This document shows positions 43,044 to 52,252 of a stretch of DNA of 64,000 nt, piece after piece. The stretch is from Streptomyces malachitofuscus (lineage in GTDB: Bacteria; Actinomycetota; Actinomycetes; Streptomycetales; Streptomycetaceae). The stretch is from the NCBI RefSeq assembly GCF_014650055.1, contig NZ_BMUF01000009.1:151063-215062 (forward strand), given 5' to 3'. A model generated the notes under the pieces. That model saw only the letters and a list, made by a program, of their open reading frames with translations. It did not search any database and was not told the DNA's origin. Position numbers and translations under genes: made by a program. The stretch's first letter is position 1. Every line of letters starts with the position of its first letter.

Positions 43044-44975
43044 ATGTGTGGTATCTCAGGCACCTACCGGTGGCCGGACGGGAAGGCGGTGACCGACCGG
43101 CTCACCGAGACCCTCGCGCACCGCGGTCCGGACGGGGCGGGCCGGTACAGTCACGCCGCCGGTGACGGCGAAGTGCACCTCGGGCACCGCCGGCTGGCCG
43201 TCATCGACCTGTCCGGGACCGGCGCCCAGCCGATGGTCTCGGGCGGCCTCGCCCTGACGTACAACGGCGAGCTCTACAACGCGCCCGAACTGCGCGCCGA
43301 GCTGACGGCCGCCGGGGTGCGGTTCCGCGGTACGTCGGACACCGAGGTGCTGCTGGAGGCGTGGCGGCGCTGGGGCACGGACTGCCTGCCCCGGCTGCGC
43401 GGCATGTTCGCGTTCGGGATCTTCGACGAGCGGACCGGTGAGCTGGTGCTCGCCCGCGACCAGCTCGGCATCAAGCCGCTGTTCCTGCTGCGGCGCGGCG
43501 AGGGACTGGTGTTCGCCTCCGAGCTCAAGGCGCTCACCGCCGTGACCGGCGGGTCGCTGGAGGTGGACCCCGCGGCGCTGGTGGCCTCTCTGCTGTACTA
43601 CTGGGTGCCGGACTCCCGGTGCGCGTACCGCGGGGCGGAGAAGCTGCCGCCGGGGACCTGGCTGAGGATCCGGCCCGACGGCGGGGTGCGGCGCGGCCGG
43701 TACTGGAGCCTGAAGGACGTGGCCGCCGAGGGCCGGGAGCGGGCCCGGAGCGGCGCGCAGCCGGACCTGGCGGCGGTCGTCGAGGAGTCGACGCGACGGC
43801 ATCTGCTCTCCGACGTGCCCGTGGCGGCCTTCCTCTCCGGGGGACTCGACTCCAGCTATCTGACCGCGCTCGCGGCCCGCGACCGGCCCGGGATCCCCGC
43901 CTACACGATCGGGTTCCGCGCCGAGGACGCCCGGTTCGAGGCGATGCCGGACGACCTGCGCTACGCCCGGCAGGTGGCCGAGCGGTTCGGCGTCGACCTG
44001 CGGGAGATCGAGATCGCTCCGGACGTGCTCGACCTGCTGCCGCGGATGACGTACCACCTGGACGAGCCGATCGGCGATCCCGCCGCGATCAACACGTTCC
44101 TGATCTGCTCGGCCGCCCGGGAGGCCGGGGTCAAGGTGATGCTCTCGGGGATGGGCGCCGACGAACTGTTCGCCGGGTACCGCAAGCATCTGGCCAACGT
44201 GCTCGCACTGCGCTACCAGCGCGTTCCACGGCCCCTGCGGCGCGGGATGTCCCGGGTCGTGGACCGGCTGCCGGTCGCGACGAGCCGCCGGGGGTACCGG
44301 TCGGTGCGCTTCGCCAAGCGGTTCCTCTCCTTCGCCGATCTGCCGGAGGAGACCGCCTTCCGGCGCAGCTACACCCTGTACGACCGGGACGAGCTGCTCG
44401 CCCTGGTCGATCCGGACCTGGCCCCGGCGGTCGAGGACGTGCTGGCCGAGCACGCGGACGTCTACGACGACAACGACCTCGACGACTTCGTCAACCGCAT
44501 GTGCCTGGGCGACGCCCGGATGTTCCTGCCCGGCCTGAACCTCGCCTACACGGACCGGTCGAGCATGGCCGCGTCGACCGAGGTGCGGGTGCCGTACGTG
44601 GACGTCGAGGTGGTCAGGGCGGCGTTCGCCGTGCCGGGCCATCGCAAGATCGTCGGACGGCAGGGCAAGGCGGTCCTCAAGGAGGCGGCCGCCTCGGTGC
44701 TGCCCCGGGAGATCGTGTACCGGCCCAAGGGCCTGTTCAGCGCCCCGCTGCGGGCGTGGATGAGCCGGGATCTGGCACCGCTGGTGCGCGAGGTGGTGCA
44801 CGACGGTGTGCTCGTCCGTTCCGGGTTCCTGCGCCGCGACGCGCTCCAGCGGCTCGTCGCCGAGGACGCCGCCGGGCAGCGGGACTTCTCCAAGCATCTG
44901 TGGCACGTGCTGACCCTCGAGTACTGGTACCGCGGCGCGACCTCCGGGTCCGGCCAGAGCTCCCTGACGGCGTAG
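43044..44975 (+). CDS. Glutamine-dependent asparagine synthetase-like amidotransferase
   Basis: A 643-residue class II amidotransferase with nucleophile Cys2 in MCGISG, glutaminase residues RLAVIDLS and YNGELYN, and the ATP-pyrophosphatase loop SGGLDSS around residue 265, then the LSGMGADELFAGY motif. In surface-polysaccharide operons such proteins amidate uronic acids rather than aspartate. The upstream AlgD-like enzyme would supply the uronic acid, so a mannuronamide-type residue is a plausible result (inference). It starts 3 bp after the Wzz gene. Confidence 0.88.
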   Translation: MCGISGTYRWPDGKAVTDRLTETLAHRGPDGAGRYSHAAGDGEVHLGHRRLAVIDLSGTGAQPMVSGGLALTYNGELYNAPELRAELTAAGVRFRGTSDTEVLLEAWRRWGTDCLPRLRGMFAFGIFDERTGELVLARDQLGIKPLFLLRRGEGLVFASELKALTAVTGGSLEVDPAALVASLLYYWVPDSRCAYRGAEKLPPGTWLRIRPDGGVRRGRYWSLKDVAAEGRERARSGAQPDLAAVVEESTRRHLLSDVPVAAFLSGGLDSSYLTALAARDRPGIPAYTIGFRAEDARFEAMPDDLRYARQVAERFGVDLREIEIAPDVLDLLPRMTYHLDEPIGDPAAINTFLICSAAREAGVKVMLSGMGADELFAGYRKHLANVLALRYQRVPRPLRRGMSRVVDRLPVATSRRGYRSVRFAKRFLSFADLPEETAFRRSYTLYDRDELLALVDPDLAPAVEDVLAEHADVYDDNDLDDFVNRMCLGDARMFLPGLNLAYTDRSSMAASTEVRVPYVDVEVVRAAFAVPGHRKIVGRQGKAVLKEAAASVLPREIVYRPKGLFSAPLRAWMSRDLAPLVREVVHDGVLVRSGFLRRDALQRLVAEDAAGQRDFSKHLWHVLTLEYWYRGATSGSGQSSLTA

Positions 44976-44992
44976 AGACAAGAGGACTTCGG

Positions 44993-47167
44993 GTGAAACA
45001 GGTCGTACAGAACTACAAGAGCGGCGAACTGGCACTGCTCGACGTGCCGGAGCCGGGCTGCAAGCCGGGCGGTGTGCTGGTGCGGACCGCCTACTCGCTG
45101 ATCTCCACCGGAACCGAGCTCATGAAGGTCTCCGAGGCCGGCATGTCGATGCTGGGGAAGGCCCGCTCCCGGCCGGACCAGGTGGCCAAGGTGGTGCAGA
45201 GCGTGGCCGCCAACGGGGTGCCCGCCACGTACCGCAAGGTGATGGGCAAGCTGGACTCCTACACGCCGCTGGGCTACTCGCTGTGCGGGGTGGTCGAGCA
45301 GGTCGGCGCGGGCATCGACGACGTGGCGGTCGGCGACCTCGTGGCCTGCGCCGGCAACGAGCACGCGCTGCACGCCGAAGTGAACTGGGTGCCGAAGAAC
45401 CTCTACGCCCGGGTGCCGGACGGTCTCGCGCCACGGCACGCGGCCTTCGGCACGGTCGGGTCGATCGCGTTGCAGGGGGTGCGCCGCGGCGAGCCGCAGC
45501 TGGGCGACGTGGCGCTGGTCATCGGCCTCGGGCTGATCGGGCAGCTGGTGGTGCAGCTGCTGGCCGCGTCGGGAGTGAGGGTCGTCGGGGCCGATCCCGA
45601 CCCGGCGCGCTGCGAACTCGCCGAGCGCCTCGGCGCCGCGGCATGCGGCGACCCCGCGTCCGCGGCCGTGGAGGGCGCCGTCGCCGAGCTCACCGGCGGC
45701 CTGGGCGTGGACCAGGTGTATCTGGCCGCCGGCGGCGGCAGCAACCAGCCCGTCGAGCTGGCCGCCCGGCTGAGCCGGGACCGCGGCCGGGTCGTCGACA
45801 TCGGCAAGTGCAGCCTGGACCTGCCGTGGAACGCGTACTACGAGAAGGAGCTCGACGTCCGGTTCTCCCGTTCGTACGGCCCCGGGCGGTACGACCCGGA
45901 GTACGAGCTCGAGGGGCGGGACTACCCGATCGGCTATGTGCGCTGGACGGAGCGCCGCAACCTGGCGTGCTTCCTCGATCTGGTCGCCCGCGGCCGCGTC
46001 GACGTGGAGCCCCTGGTCTCTCACATCGCCGACTTCGAGGACGCCGTCAAGACGTACCAGCGCCTGACGGACGGCGAACTGAAGGCCGTGGCCGTGCTGT
46101 TCCGGTACGCGGAGCACGAGGGGGAAGGCCGGGCCGCCCCGTTGGTGGCCGTGCCCGCCGTGCGCACGGGGCACAGGCCGGTGAGGGCGGCCGGGACGCC
46201 CGTGCGCCTCGCGTTCGTCGGCGCCGGGAACTACGCGACGTCCATGCTGCTGCCGCACCTGGCGGGGCGCGACGGCGTCGAACTCGCCACGGTCGTCACC
46301 ACGACGGCGCTGTCCGCGGCCAACGCCCAGCGGAAGTTCGGCTTCGCCGGGGCGACCACCGATCTGGACGCCGTGCTCGGCGACGAGTCCGTCGACGCGG
46401 TGTTCGTGGTGACCCGGCACAGCACGCACGCGGACCTCACGAGGAAGGCCCTCCTCGCCGGCAAGGCGGTGTTCGTGGAGAAGCCGCTGGCGCTGACCGA
46501 GGAGGAGCTGGCCGGTGTGCTCGCGGCGGTGGAGGAGTCCGGCAACGACCGGCTGCAGGTGGGCTTCAACCGCCGGTTCGCGCCGCTGCTGCGGGAGGCC
46601 AGGCAGCGGTTCGGCGCCCGGACCGGTCCGGCGAGCCTGCGCTACCTCGTCAACGCGGGCCGGCTCGACCACGGCAGCTGGTACCTCCGGCAGGGCACCG
46701 AGGGCTCCCGGTTCGCGGGCGAGGGCGGGCACTTCGTCGACACGGCGAGCTGGCTGCTGGACGCCGACCCGGTCTCGGTGTACGCGGTCGCCGCGTCCGG
46801 CAACGAGGACCTGCAGATCGTGCTGCGCTACCCGGACGGTTCCACCGCCGCCATCAGCTACGTCACCAACGGGCCGTCCGGGTTCCCGAAGGAGACGCTG
46901 GACCTCATCGCGGACGGCAAGGTGCTGCGGCTCGACGACTTCGTCCGGGCCTCGGTGTACGACCGTAAGCGGTGGGTGAGTTCGCGGCTGCCCCAGGCCC
47001 GGGACAAGGGCCAGAACGCCGAACTGGCCGCGTTCGTCAAGGCGGTGCGGACCGGTGGGCCGATGCCGGTGCCGCTGCGGTCGCTGGTGGCCACCACGAC
47101 GGCCACCCTCGCCGTGGAGGCCGGCCTGGCGGCGGGCGCGCCCGTGACGCTGGCGGGGGCGCGATGA
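44993..47167 (+). CDS. Bi-domain oxidoreductase: MDR dehydrogenase fused to Gfo/Idh/MocA
   Basis: A 724-residue fusion. Residues 1-375 are a medium-chain dehydrogenase (AYSLISTGTE, DLVACAGNEHA, VIGLGLIGQL) and residues 400-720 are a Gfo/Idh/MocA oxidoreductase with FVGAGNYATSM and the catalytic EKPLAL motif. This combination is seen mainly in bacterial surface-glycan clusters together with a heparinase-like protein, as here. It probably oxidises or epimerises a sugar or cyclitol precursor. GTG 44993 with AGAGGAC in front; it overlaps the next gene as ATGA. Confidence 0.87.
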   Translation: MKQVVQNYKSGELALLDVPEPGCKPGGVLVRTAYSLISTGTELMKVSEAGMSMLGKARSRPDQVAKVVQSVAANGVPATYRKVMGKLDSYTPLGYSLCGVVEQVGAGIDDVAVGDLVACAGNEHALHAEVNWVPKNLYARVPDGLAPRHAAFGTVGSIALQGVRRGEPQLGDVALVIGLGLIGQLVVQLLAASGVRVVGADPDPARCELAERLGAAACGDPASAAVEGAVAELTGGLGVDQVYLAAGGGSNQPVELAARLSRDRGRVVDIGKCSLDLPWNAYYEKELDVRFSRSYGPGRYDPEYELEGRDYPIGYVRWTERRNLACFLDLVARGRVDVEPLVSHIADFEDAVKTYQRLTDGELKAVAVLFRYAEHEGEGRAAPLVAVPAVRTGHRPVRAAGTPVRLAFVGAGNYATSMLLPHLAGRDGVELATVVTTTALSAANAQRKFGFAGATTDLDAVLGDESVDAVFVVTRHSTHADLTRKALLAGKAVFVEKPLALTEEELAGVLAAVEESGNDRLQVGFNRRFAPLLREARQRFGARTGPASLRYLVNAGRLDHGSWYLRQGTEGSRFAGEGGHFVDTASWLLDADPVSVYAVAASGNEDLQIVLRYPDGSTAAISYVTNGPSGFPKETLDLIADGKVLRLDDFVRASVYDRKRWVSSRLPQARDKGQNAELAAFVKAVRTGGPMPVPLRSLVATTTATLAVEAGLAAGAPVTLAGAR

Positions 47168-49509
47168 CCATGAGCGCCGGCTGGTACCTGCGGCGGCTGT
47201 CCCGGATGGGGCCACGGGAGGTCGGCGGCCGGGTGGGTGACGCGGTGCGCAGGCGGCGGTGGCGGTCGGGGCTGCCGGACTGCCCCGCCGTGACCGGCGC
47301 GCGGTTCACCGCGGTGCTGCCCGCCGGGACGATCGCCGCGGTGCCCGCGGACGCCGCGAAGCGTCTCCTCGCCGACGCGGACCGGCTGATGGCCGGACAC
47401 GTCGAGTTCTTCGGCGTGGACCGCGACGACCTGGTGGACCCGGACTGGTGGTACGACCCGAAGACCGGGCGCCGGGCCCCCTGGGGTTACGCCTTCGGCG
47501 TGCCGTACCGGAACGAGGAGGTGGTCGGGGACATCAAGCAGATCTGGGAACCGTCCCGGCACCAGTACCTCACCCGGCTCGCCGCCGCCTACGCCGTCAC
47601 CGGGAACGAGCGGTACGCCGAGCGGGTGGCCGAGCATCTGCGGTCGTGGTGGTCGGCCAACGCGCCACTGCGCGGAGTGCACTGGACCAGCGGCATCGAG
47701 CTGGGCATCCGGCTGCTGTCCTGGGTGTGGATCCGCCGGCTGCTCGAGGGCTGGCCGGGCGCGGCCGGACTGTTCGAGGACAACCCGGTGGCGCACCACC
47801 AGATCTGGCACCACCAGCGCTGGCTGGCCGCGTTCCCCAGCCGGGGCTCGTCGGCGAACAACCACGTCGTCGCCGAGGCGGCCGGGCAGTTCGCCGCGTC
47901 CTGCGCGTTCGCGTGGTTCCCCGCCTCGGCCCGCTGGCGGGCCGACGCGCTGCGGTCGCTCGAGCGGCATCTGCGGGCCAACACCTTCGGCTCCGGCCTC
48001 AACCGCGAACTGGCCACCGAGTACCACGGGCTGGTGCTGGAACTCGGCCTCGCCGCGGTGGCCGAGGCGGACACCGCGGGCGTACCGGTTCCCGCGTCGG
48101 TCCGGATGGTGCTGCTGGGGATGACCGACGCCCTCGCGGCCGTCGTGGACAACCGGTTACGGCCGCCGCGCCAGGGGGACGCCGACGACGGGCACGGCCT
48201 GGTCCTGGACGGCGCGGGCACCGACCGCTGGGCCTCCCTGCTGGCCACCGGGGACGCCGTGTTCGGCCGGCTCGACTGGTGGCCGGAGGTGACCGCCACC
48301 GATGTCCGCACCCCGCTGCTCACCGCGCTGATCCGCCCGGGCACCGGTCCCCGCCCACCGGCCCCGGACACCCACCCGAGCCGCCCGGTGCCCCTCCCCC
48401 GGCAACTCCGCCCCCTCCCCGACAGCGGTCTCCCCGACGCCGACACCGACACCGACACCGACTCCACGACGCCCCTGCCACGACAGCCCCACGACAGGGC
48501 CGACACCGGGCCCGACAGCCCTCTCCGGCCCGTCCCCGACGCCGGGCCCCGACCCGCGATCCCGCCGGCCCGAGCGGTCGACGCCGTGTCCGGCACTCCG
48601 GTCCGTGCGGTCGTCGGCACCCGTCCGCGCGGCATCACCTCGCCGGCCGCGTGGCTTCGCCGGGGGGCCCGGCGCGGGGGGCGGGTGGTGGGCAGCGTGG
48701 TGGCCGGGCTGCGTACGGGCGGCGAGGGCGGGAGGACCGGCCCCGCGCCCGCCCTGTCCCGGCCGGTGAGCCGGCCCGGGCACTTCCCCGACGCGGGGCT
48801 CACCGTCCTGCGTGGACCGGAGGAGATCTGGTGCCGTTGCGACGGCGGTCCGCACGGCTTCCTGTCCATCGCGGCGCACGCCCACGCGGACGCGCTCTCC
48901 GTGGAGGTCCGGCACGACGGGGTGGACGTGCTCGCCGATCCGGGGACGTACTGCTACCACGGGCAGCCCGAATGGCGGCAGTACTTCCGGTCGACCCTCG
49001 GCCACAACACCCTGGAGCTGGACGGCGCCGACCAGTCCGTCTCCGGCGGCCCGTTCCTGTGGACCCGGCATGCGCGCAGCCGCGTCCTGGCCGTGGACAC
49101 GACCGACGGAGGCGTTTCCCGCTGGTGCGCCGAGCACGACGGCTACCGGGGCTCCGTGCACCGCCGCCGGGTGGAACTGAACGCCGCCCGCCGGGAGTTG
49201 CGGGTGGTCGACGCGGTGCGCGGTCCGCGCCGGGCCGTGCGCCTGGCGTTCCACCTCGGCCCGGCGATCGCGTCGGACCTGGAGGGGAACCGGGCCGCAC
49301 TCACCTGGACCCGGGACGGCGAGGAACGCTCCGCGGTGCTCGAACTGCCCGGGCGGCTGTCCTGGCGGGCGCACCGCGGCGAGACCGGTCCGCCGCTGGG
49401 CTGGTACTCGCCCGGCTTCGGACGCAAGGAACCGGCGACCACGCTGGTCGGCACCGGTTTCACCGGCGGCGCGGAGGAGCTCACGACCGTACTCGGGTTC
49501 GGCGGCTAG
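47164..49509 (+). CDS. Heparinase II/III-like protein with a disordered insertion
   Basis: A 781-residue protein. Residues 1-390 form an alpha/alpha-barrel-like domain (WEPSRHQYLTRLAAAY, ANNHVVAEAAG, RELATEYHG) and the last 240 residues a beta-sandwich (HAHADALSVEV, FRSTLGHNTL) typical of heparinase II/III lyases. In between lies an insertion of roughly 130 residues, rich in Pro, Arg and Asp-Thr, that includes three DNA-level GACACC repeats at 48442-48459. No signal peptide is obvious. It may cleave or edit the polymer; in glycan clusters it usually travels with the bi-domain oxidoreductase upstream. ATG 47170 is an alternative start. Confidence 0.82.
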   Translation: MTMSAGWYLRRLSRMGPREVGGRVGDAVRRRRWRSGLPDCPAVTGARFTAVLPAGTIAAVPADAAKRLLADADRLMAGHVEFFGVDRDDLVDPDWWYDPKTGRRAPWGYAFGVPYRNEEVVGDIKQIWEPSRHQYLTRLAAAYAVTGNERYAERVAEHLRSWWSANAPLRGVHWTSGIELGIRLLSWVWIRRLLEGWPGAAGLFEDNPVAHHQIWHHQRWLAAFPSRGSSANNHVVAEAAGQFAASCAFAWFPASARWRADALRSLERHLRANTFGSGLNRELATEYHGLVLELGLAAVAEADTAGVPVPASVRMVLLGMTDALAAVVDNRLRPPRQGDADDGHGLVLDGAGTDRWASLLATGDAVFGRLDWWPEVTATDVRTPLLTALIRPGTGPRPPAPDTHPSRPVPLPRQLRPLPDSGLPDADTDTDTDSTTPLPRQPHDRADTGPDSPLRPVPDAGPRPAIPPARAVDAVSGTPVRAVVGTRPRGITSPAAWLRRGARRGGRVVGSVVAGLRTGGEGGRTGPAPALSRPVSRPGHFPDAGLTVLRGPEEIWCRCDGGPHGFLSIAAHAHADALSVEVRHDGVDVLADPGTYCYHGQPEWRQYFRSTLGHNTLELDGADQSVSGGPFLWTRHARSRVLAVDTTDGGVSRWCAEHDGYRGSVHRRRVELNAARRELRVVDAVRGPRRAVRLAFHLGPAIASDLEGNRAALTWTRDGEERSAVLELPGRLSWRAHRGETGPPLGWYSPGFGRKEPATTLVGTGFTGGAEELTTVLGFGG

Positions 49510-49519
49510 GGGGAGACTC

Positions 49520-51040
49520 GTGGGGAGCACGTGGCGGAACCGGGCGACGGCGGTGGCACCGCTGGCGCTGGTCCTGCTGGCCGTGACCGGCTGTGAGAGC
49601 ACGCCCGACGCGCGGCCGAAGCCGACCGCCGCGCCGGCCGCGCCGGTGGCCCGGGTGTGCGCGAAGCCCGCCGCCGGACCGGAGAAGCCGCCGCCGGGCG
49701 CGGTGACGGTCGACCCCTCGGTGACCGGTGACCTGGCCGCGAAGACCAGGAGCAACCCCCCGAACACCACGTTCTGGCTCCGGCCCGGCAGGCACCGGCT
49801 CGAACCGGACCGTTACGCCCAGGTCGTCCCCAAGCGGGGGAACAGCTACGTCGGCGCGCCGGGCGCGGTGCTCGACGGCCGCAGGACCAACCAGTACGCG
49901 TTCGGGGGCAGCGCGCGTGACGTCACCATCCGCCATCTGACCGTGCGGGGCTTCGTCGCGCCCCACAACGAGGGCGTGGTCAACCACGATTCGGCCGACG
50001 GGTGGGTGATCGAGCACGCGACGATCCGGGACAACTCCGGTGCCGGGCTGATGGCCGGTGCCCGCCAGCAGGTCCGTGCCAGCTGTCTGCGCGACAACGG
50101 CCAGTACGGCATGAACGCCTACAAGGCCGACGGCCCCCTCGAGGACCTGGTGGTCGAGGGCAACGAGATCACGGGCAACAACACCGGAGACTGGGAGCGG
50201 CGGCGCCCGGGCTGCGGCTGCACCGGAGGCGTCAAGTTCTGGGCCGTCGACGGCGCCGACATCCGCGGCAACTGGGTGCACGACAACCGCGGGACCGGGT
50301 TGTGGGCGGACACCAACAACAACGACTTCCGCATCGAGGGCAACGTGCTGGAGGCCAACGACGGTGCCGCGCTGATCTACGAGACCAGCTACAACGCGGT
50401 CGTCCGGAACAACATGATCCGGCGGAACAACTGGGTCGAGGGCCGCCGGTACGCCGACCGCGGCGACGCCTTCCCGTTCGCGACCGTCTACATCTCCGAG
50501 TCCGGCGGCGAACCGCGGGTCCGGGCCCGCACGGACAAGATCGAGATCCACCGGAACGTGCTGGAGGACAACTGGTCCGGGATCACCCTGTGGGAGAACG
50601 CCGACCGGTTCTGCAACAGCCCCGCCAACACCTCCTCCGGTGACTGCACACTGCTGGTGGAGGACACCGACCGCTGCGCACAGCCCGCGATCGCCACCGC
50701 ACCGCTCTACTCCGACTGCCGGTGGAAGACCCAGCGGGTGGACATCCACGACAACCGCTTCGTGCTGGACAAGTCCGTCGTCGACTGCACGACGCGGTGC
50801 GACCGGATGGCCGTGCTGGCCAACTACGGCACCTATCCGGAGTGGTCGCCGTACCAGGGCGAGCGGGTGGCCGAGGCGATCACCCGCGAGCAGCACAACC
50901 GCTGGCACGACAACGTCTACGTCGGACCGTGGCAGTTCGTCACCCACGACCCGAGCCGGGTGGTCGGCCCCGAGCAGTGGCAGGGCGCCCCGTACCGGCA
51001 GGACGCGGGCAGCACCTTCCGTGCGCAGGACGGTGGTTGA
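49520..51040 (+). CDS. Right-handed beta-helix lipoprotein
   Basis: A 506-residue surface lipoprotein, lipobox VTGC with Cys25 after a short hydrophobic signal. After a Pro/Ala linker, residues 90-480 show repeating hydrophobic/Asn patterns of a parallel beta-helix (EHATIRDNSGAGLMAG, NWVHDNRGTGLWADTNNN, NVLEANDGAALIYE). Such folds include polysaccharide lyases and epimerases. Several Cys pairs probably form disulfides. GTG 49520, GGGGGAG upstream. Likely role: C5-epimerase, lyase or retention protein for the secreted polymer; no catalytic assignment is safe. Confidence 0.8.
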   Translation: MGSTWRNRATAVAPLALVLLAVTGCESTPDARPKPTAAPAAPVARVCAKPAAGPEKPPPGAVTVDPSVTGDLAAKTRSNPPNTTFWLRPGRHRLEPDRYAQVVPKRGNSYVGAPGAVLDGRRTNQYAFGGSARDVTIRHLTVRGFVAPHNEGVVNHDSADGWVIEHATIRDNSGAGLMAGARQQVRASCLRDNGQYGMNAYKADGPLEDLVVEGNEITGNNTGDWERRRPGCGCTGGVKFWAVDGADIRGNWVHDNRGTGLWADTNNNDFRIEGNVLEANDGAALIYETSYNAVVRNNMIRRNNWVEGRRYADRGDAFPFATVYISESGGEPRVRARTDKIEIHRNVLEDNWSGITLWENADRFCNSPANTSSGDCTLLVEDTDRCAQPAIATAPLYSDCRWKTQRVDIHDNRFVLDKSVVDCTTRCDRMAVLANYGTYPEWSPYQGERVAEAITREQHNRWHDNVYVGPWQFVTHDPSRVVGPEQWQGAPYRQDAGSTFRAQDGG

Positions 51041-51041
51041 G

Positions 51042-52250
51042 ATGGTCGTGGAGCGCACGCCGAGGACGGTCGGGACCGTCTGGGGGCTGCTGGTCCTCAA
51101 CACACTCGGCTCCGCGGGGGCGGAGACCGTCGTCCCGCTGCCCCGCTCCCTCATCCAGATGGTCACCATGGGCGCGCTGGTCGCCGCGTTCACCCTGGCG
51201 CTCGCGGTCAATCTCCGGCTGCGCATCCGGGCCGGCGCCTTCCTGTTCCTGCTCACCCTGCTGCTGGTGCCGAGCGTGATCTCCAGCGTGGACCTGGACT
51301 CCGGGTTCGGCGCGCTGTTCCGCTGTGCCCGGCTGACGCTCTTCGTCGGCACACTGTGGCTGGTCAGCCGCTGGTGGGACGGCGGCACGACGTTCGTCCG
51401 GCACCACGTCCGGATGTACTCCGTGGTCCTCGGGTCGGTCGCCGCCGGCCTGGTCGTGTCACCGGGTGCCGCACTGCCCGACCTCTACGGCGGGCGGCTG
51501 GTCGGCGCGCTGTGGCCGCTCACCCCGCCGCAGATCGGGCAGTACGCGGCGGTGATCATCGGCCTGACGGTGCTGCTCGTACTGGGCCGCCGTACCGACG
51601 GGCGCAGCGCGGCGATGGTCGTCGTCCCGGCGCTCGTCCTGCTCGCGCTGACCCACACCCGGACGGCCACGGTCGGTCTGCTCGTCGGGCTGGTGCTGGC
51701 GATCGGTTCGCTCGTCCTGACCAGCGCCGCCGCCCGCCGGTTCTTCACCTGGACGGTGCTGTGCGCCGCCGTGGCCGCGGTGGTGTTCGGCTCCGCGGTG
51801 CAGGAGTGGTTCCTGCGCGGGCAGAGCGAGGAGAACTTCACCAGCCTCACCGGCAGGGCCAAGGTCTGGGACGCGCTGCTGGCGGCGCCCCGGACGACCT
51901 CGGAGCATCTGTTCGGCGCGGGGCTGGGCGACAAGTCGTTCGGCGGGCTGCCGATCGACAACAGCTGGCTGGCGGTCTACCACGAGCAGGGCATGACCGG
52001 CGTCGTCCTGGTGGCGGCGTTCGTCGTCGTGCTGGGCGGCGTGGCGCTGCTGCGGCCGCCGTCGGTGTCGAGGGCCTGCGCCCTCTTCCTGATCAGCTAC
52101 TGCGCGATCGCGTCGTACACCGAGGCCGGGCTGGGTGACGCCTCACCGTATCTGCTGCATCTGGCCGTGGCCGCCTCGCTGCTGGCGTCGCCCGCCCCGG
52201 CCGCCGCACTCCCGCCGCGACGGGCCGTCCGGACGACGGAGGTGACCTGA
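51042..52250 (+). CDS. O-antigen ligase/polymerase-like membrane protein
   Basis: A 402-residue multi-span membrane protein (about 10-11 helices) with a large polar loop after helix six to eight containing TSLTGRAKVWDALLAA and LFGAGLGDKSFGG, as in Wzy/WaaL family polymerases. ATG 51042 is 1 bp after the beta-helix stop; GTG 51033 is in frame too. With a Wzx-type flippase at 58500 and Wzz-like proteins upstream, it completes a Wzy-dependent assembly route. Confidence 0.83.
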   Translation: MVVERTPRTVGTVWGLLVLNTLGSAGAETVVPLPRSLIQMVTMGALVAAFTLALAVNLRLRIRAGAFLFLLTLLLVPSVISSVDLDSGFGALFRCARLTLFVGTLWLVSRWWDGGTTFVRHHVRMYSVVLGSVAAGLVVSPGAALPDLYGGRLVGALWPLTPPQIGQYAAVIIGLTVLLVLGRRTDGRSAAMVVVPALVLLALTHTRTATVGLLVGLVLAIGSLVLTSAAARRFFTWTVLCAAVAAVVFGSAVQEWFLRGQSEENFTSLTGRAKVWDALLAAPRTTSEHLFGAGLGDKSFGGLPIDNSWLAVYHEQGMTGVVLVAAFVVVLGGVALLRPPSVSRACALFLISYCAIASYTEAGLGDASPYLLHLAVAASLLASPAPAAALPPRRAVRTTEVT

Positions 52251-52252
52251 GC

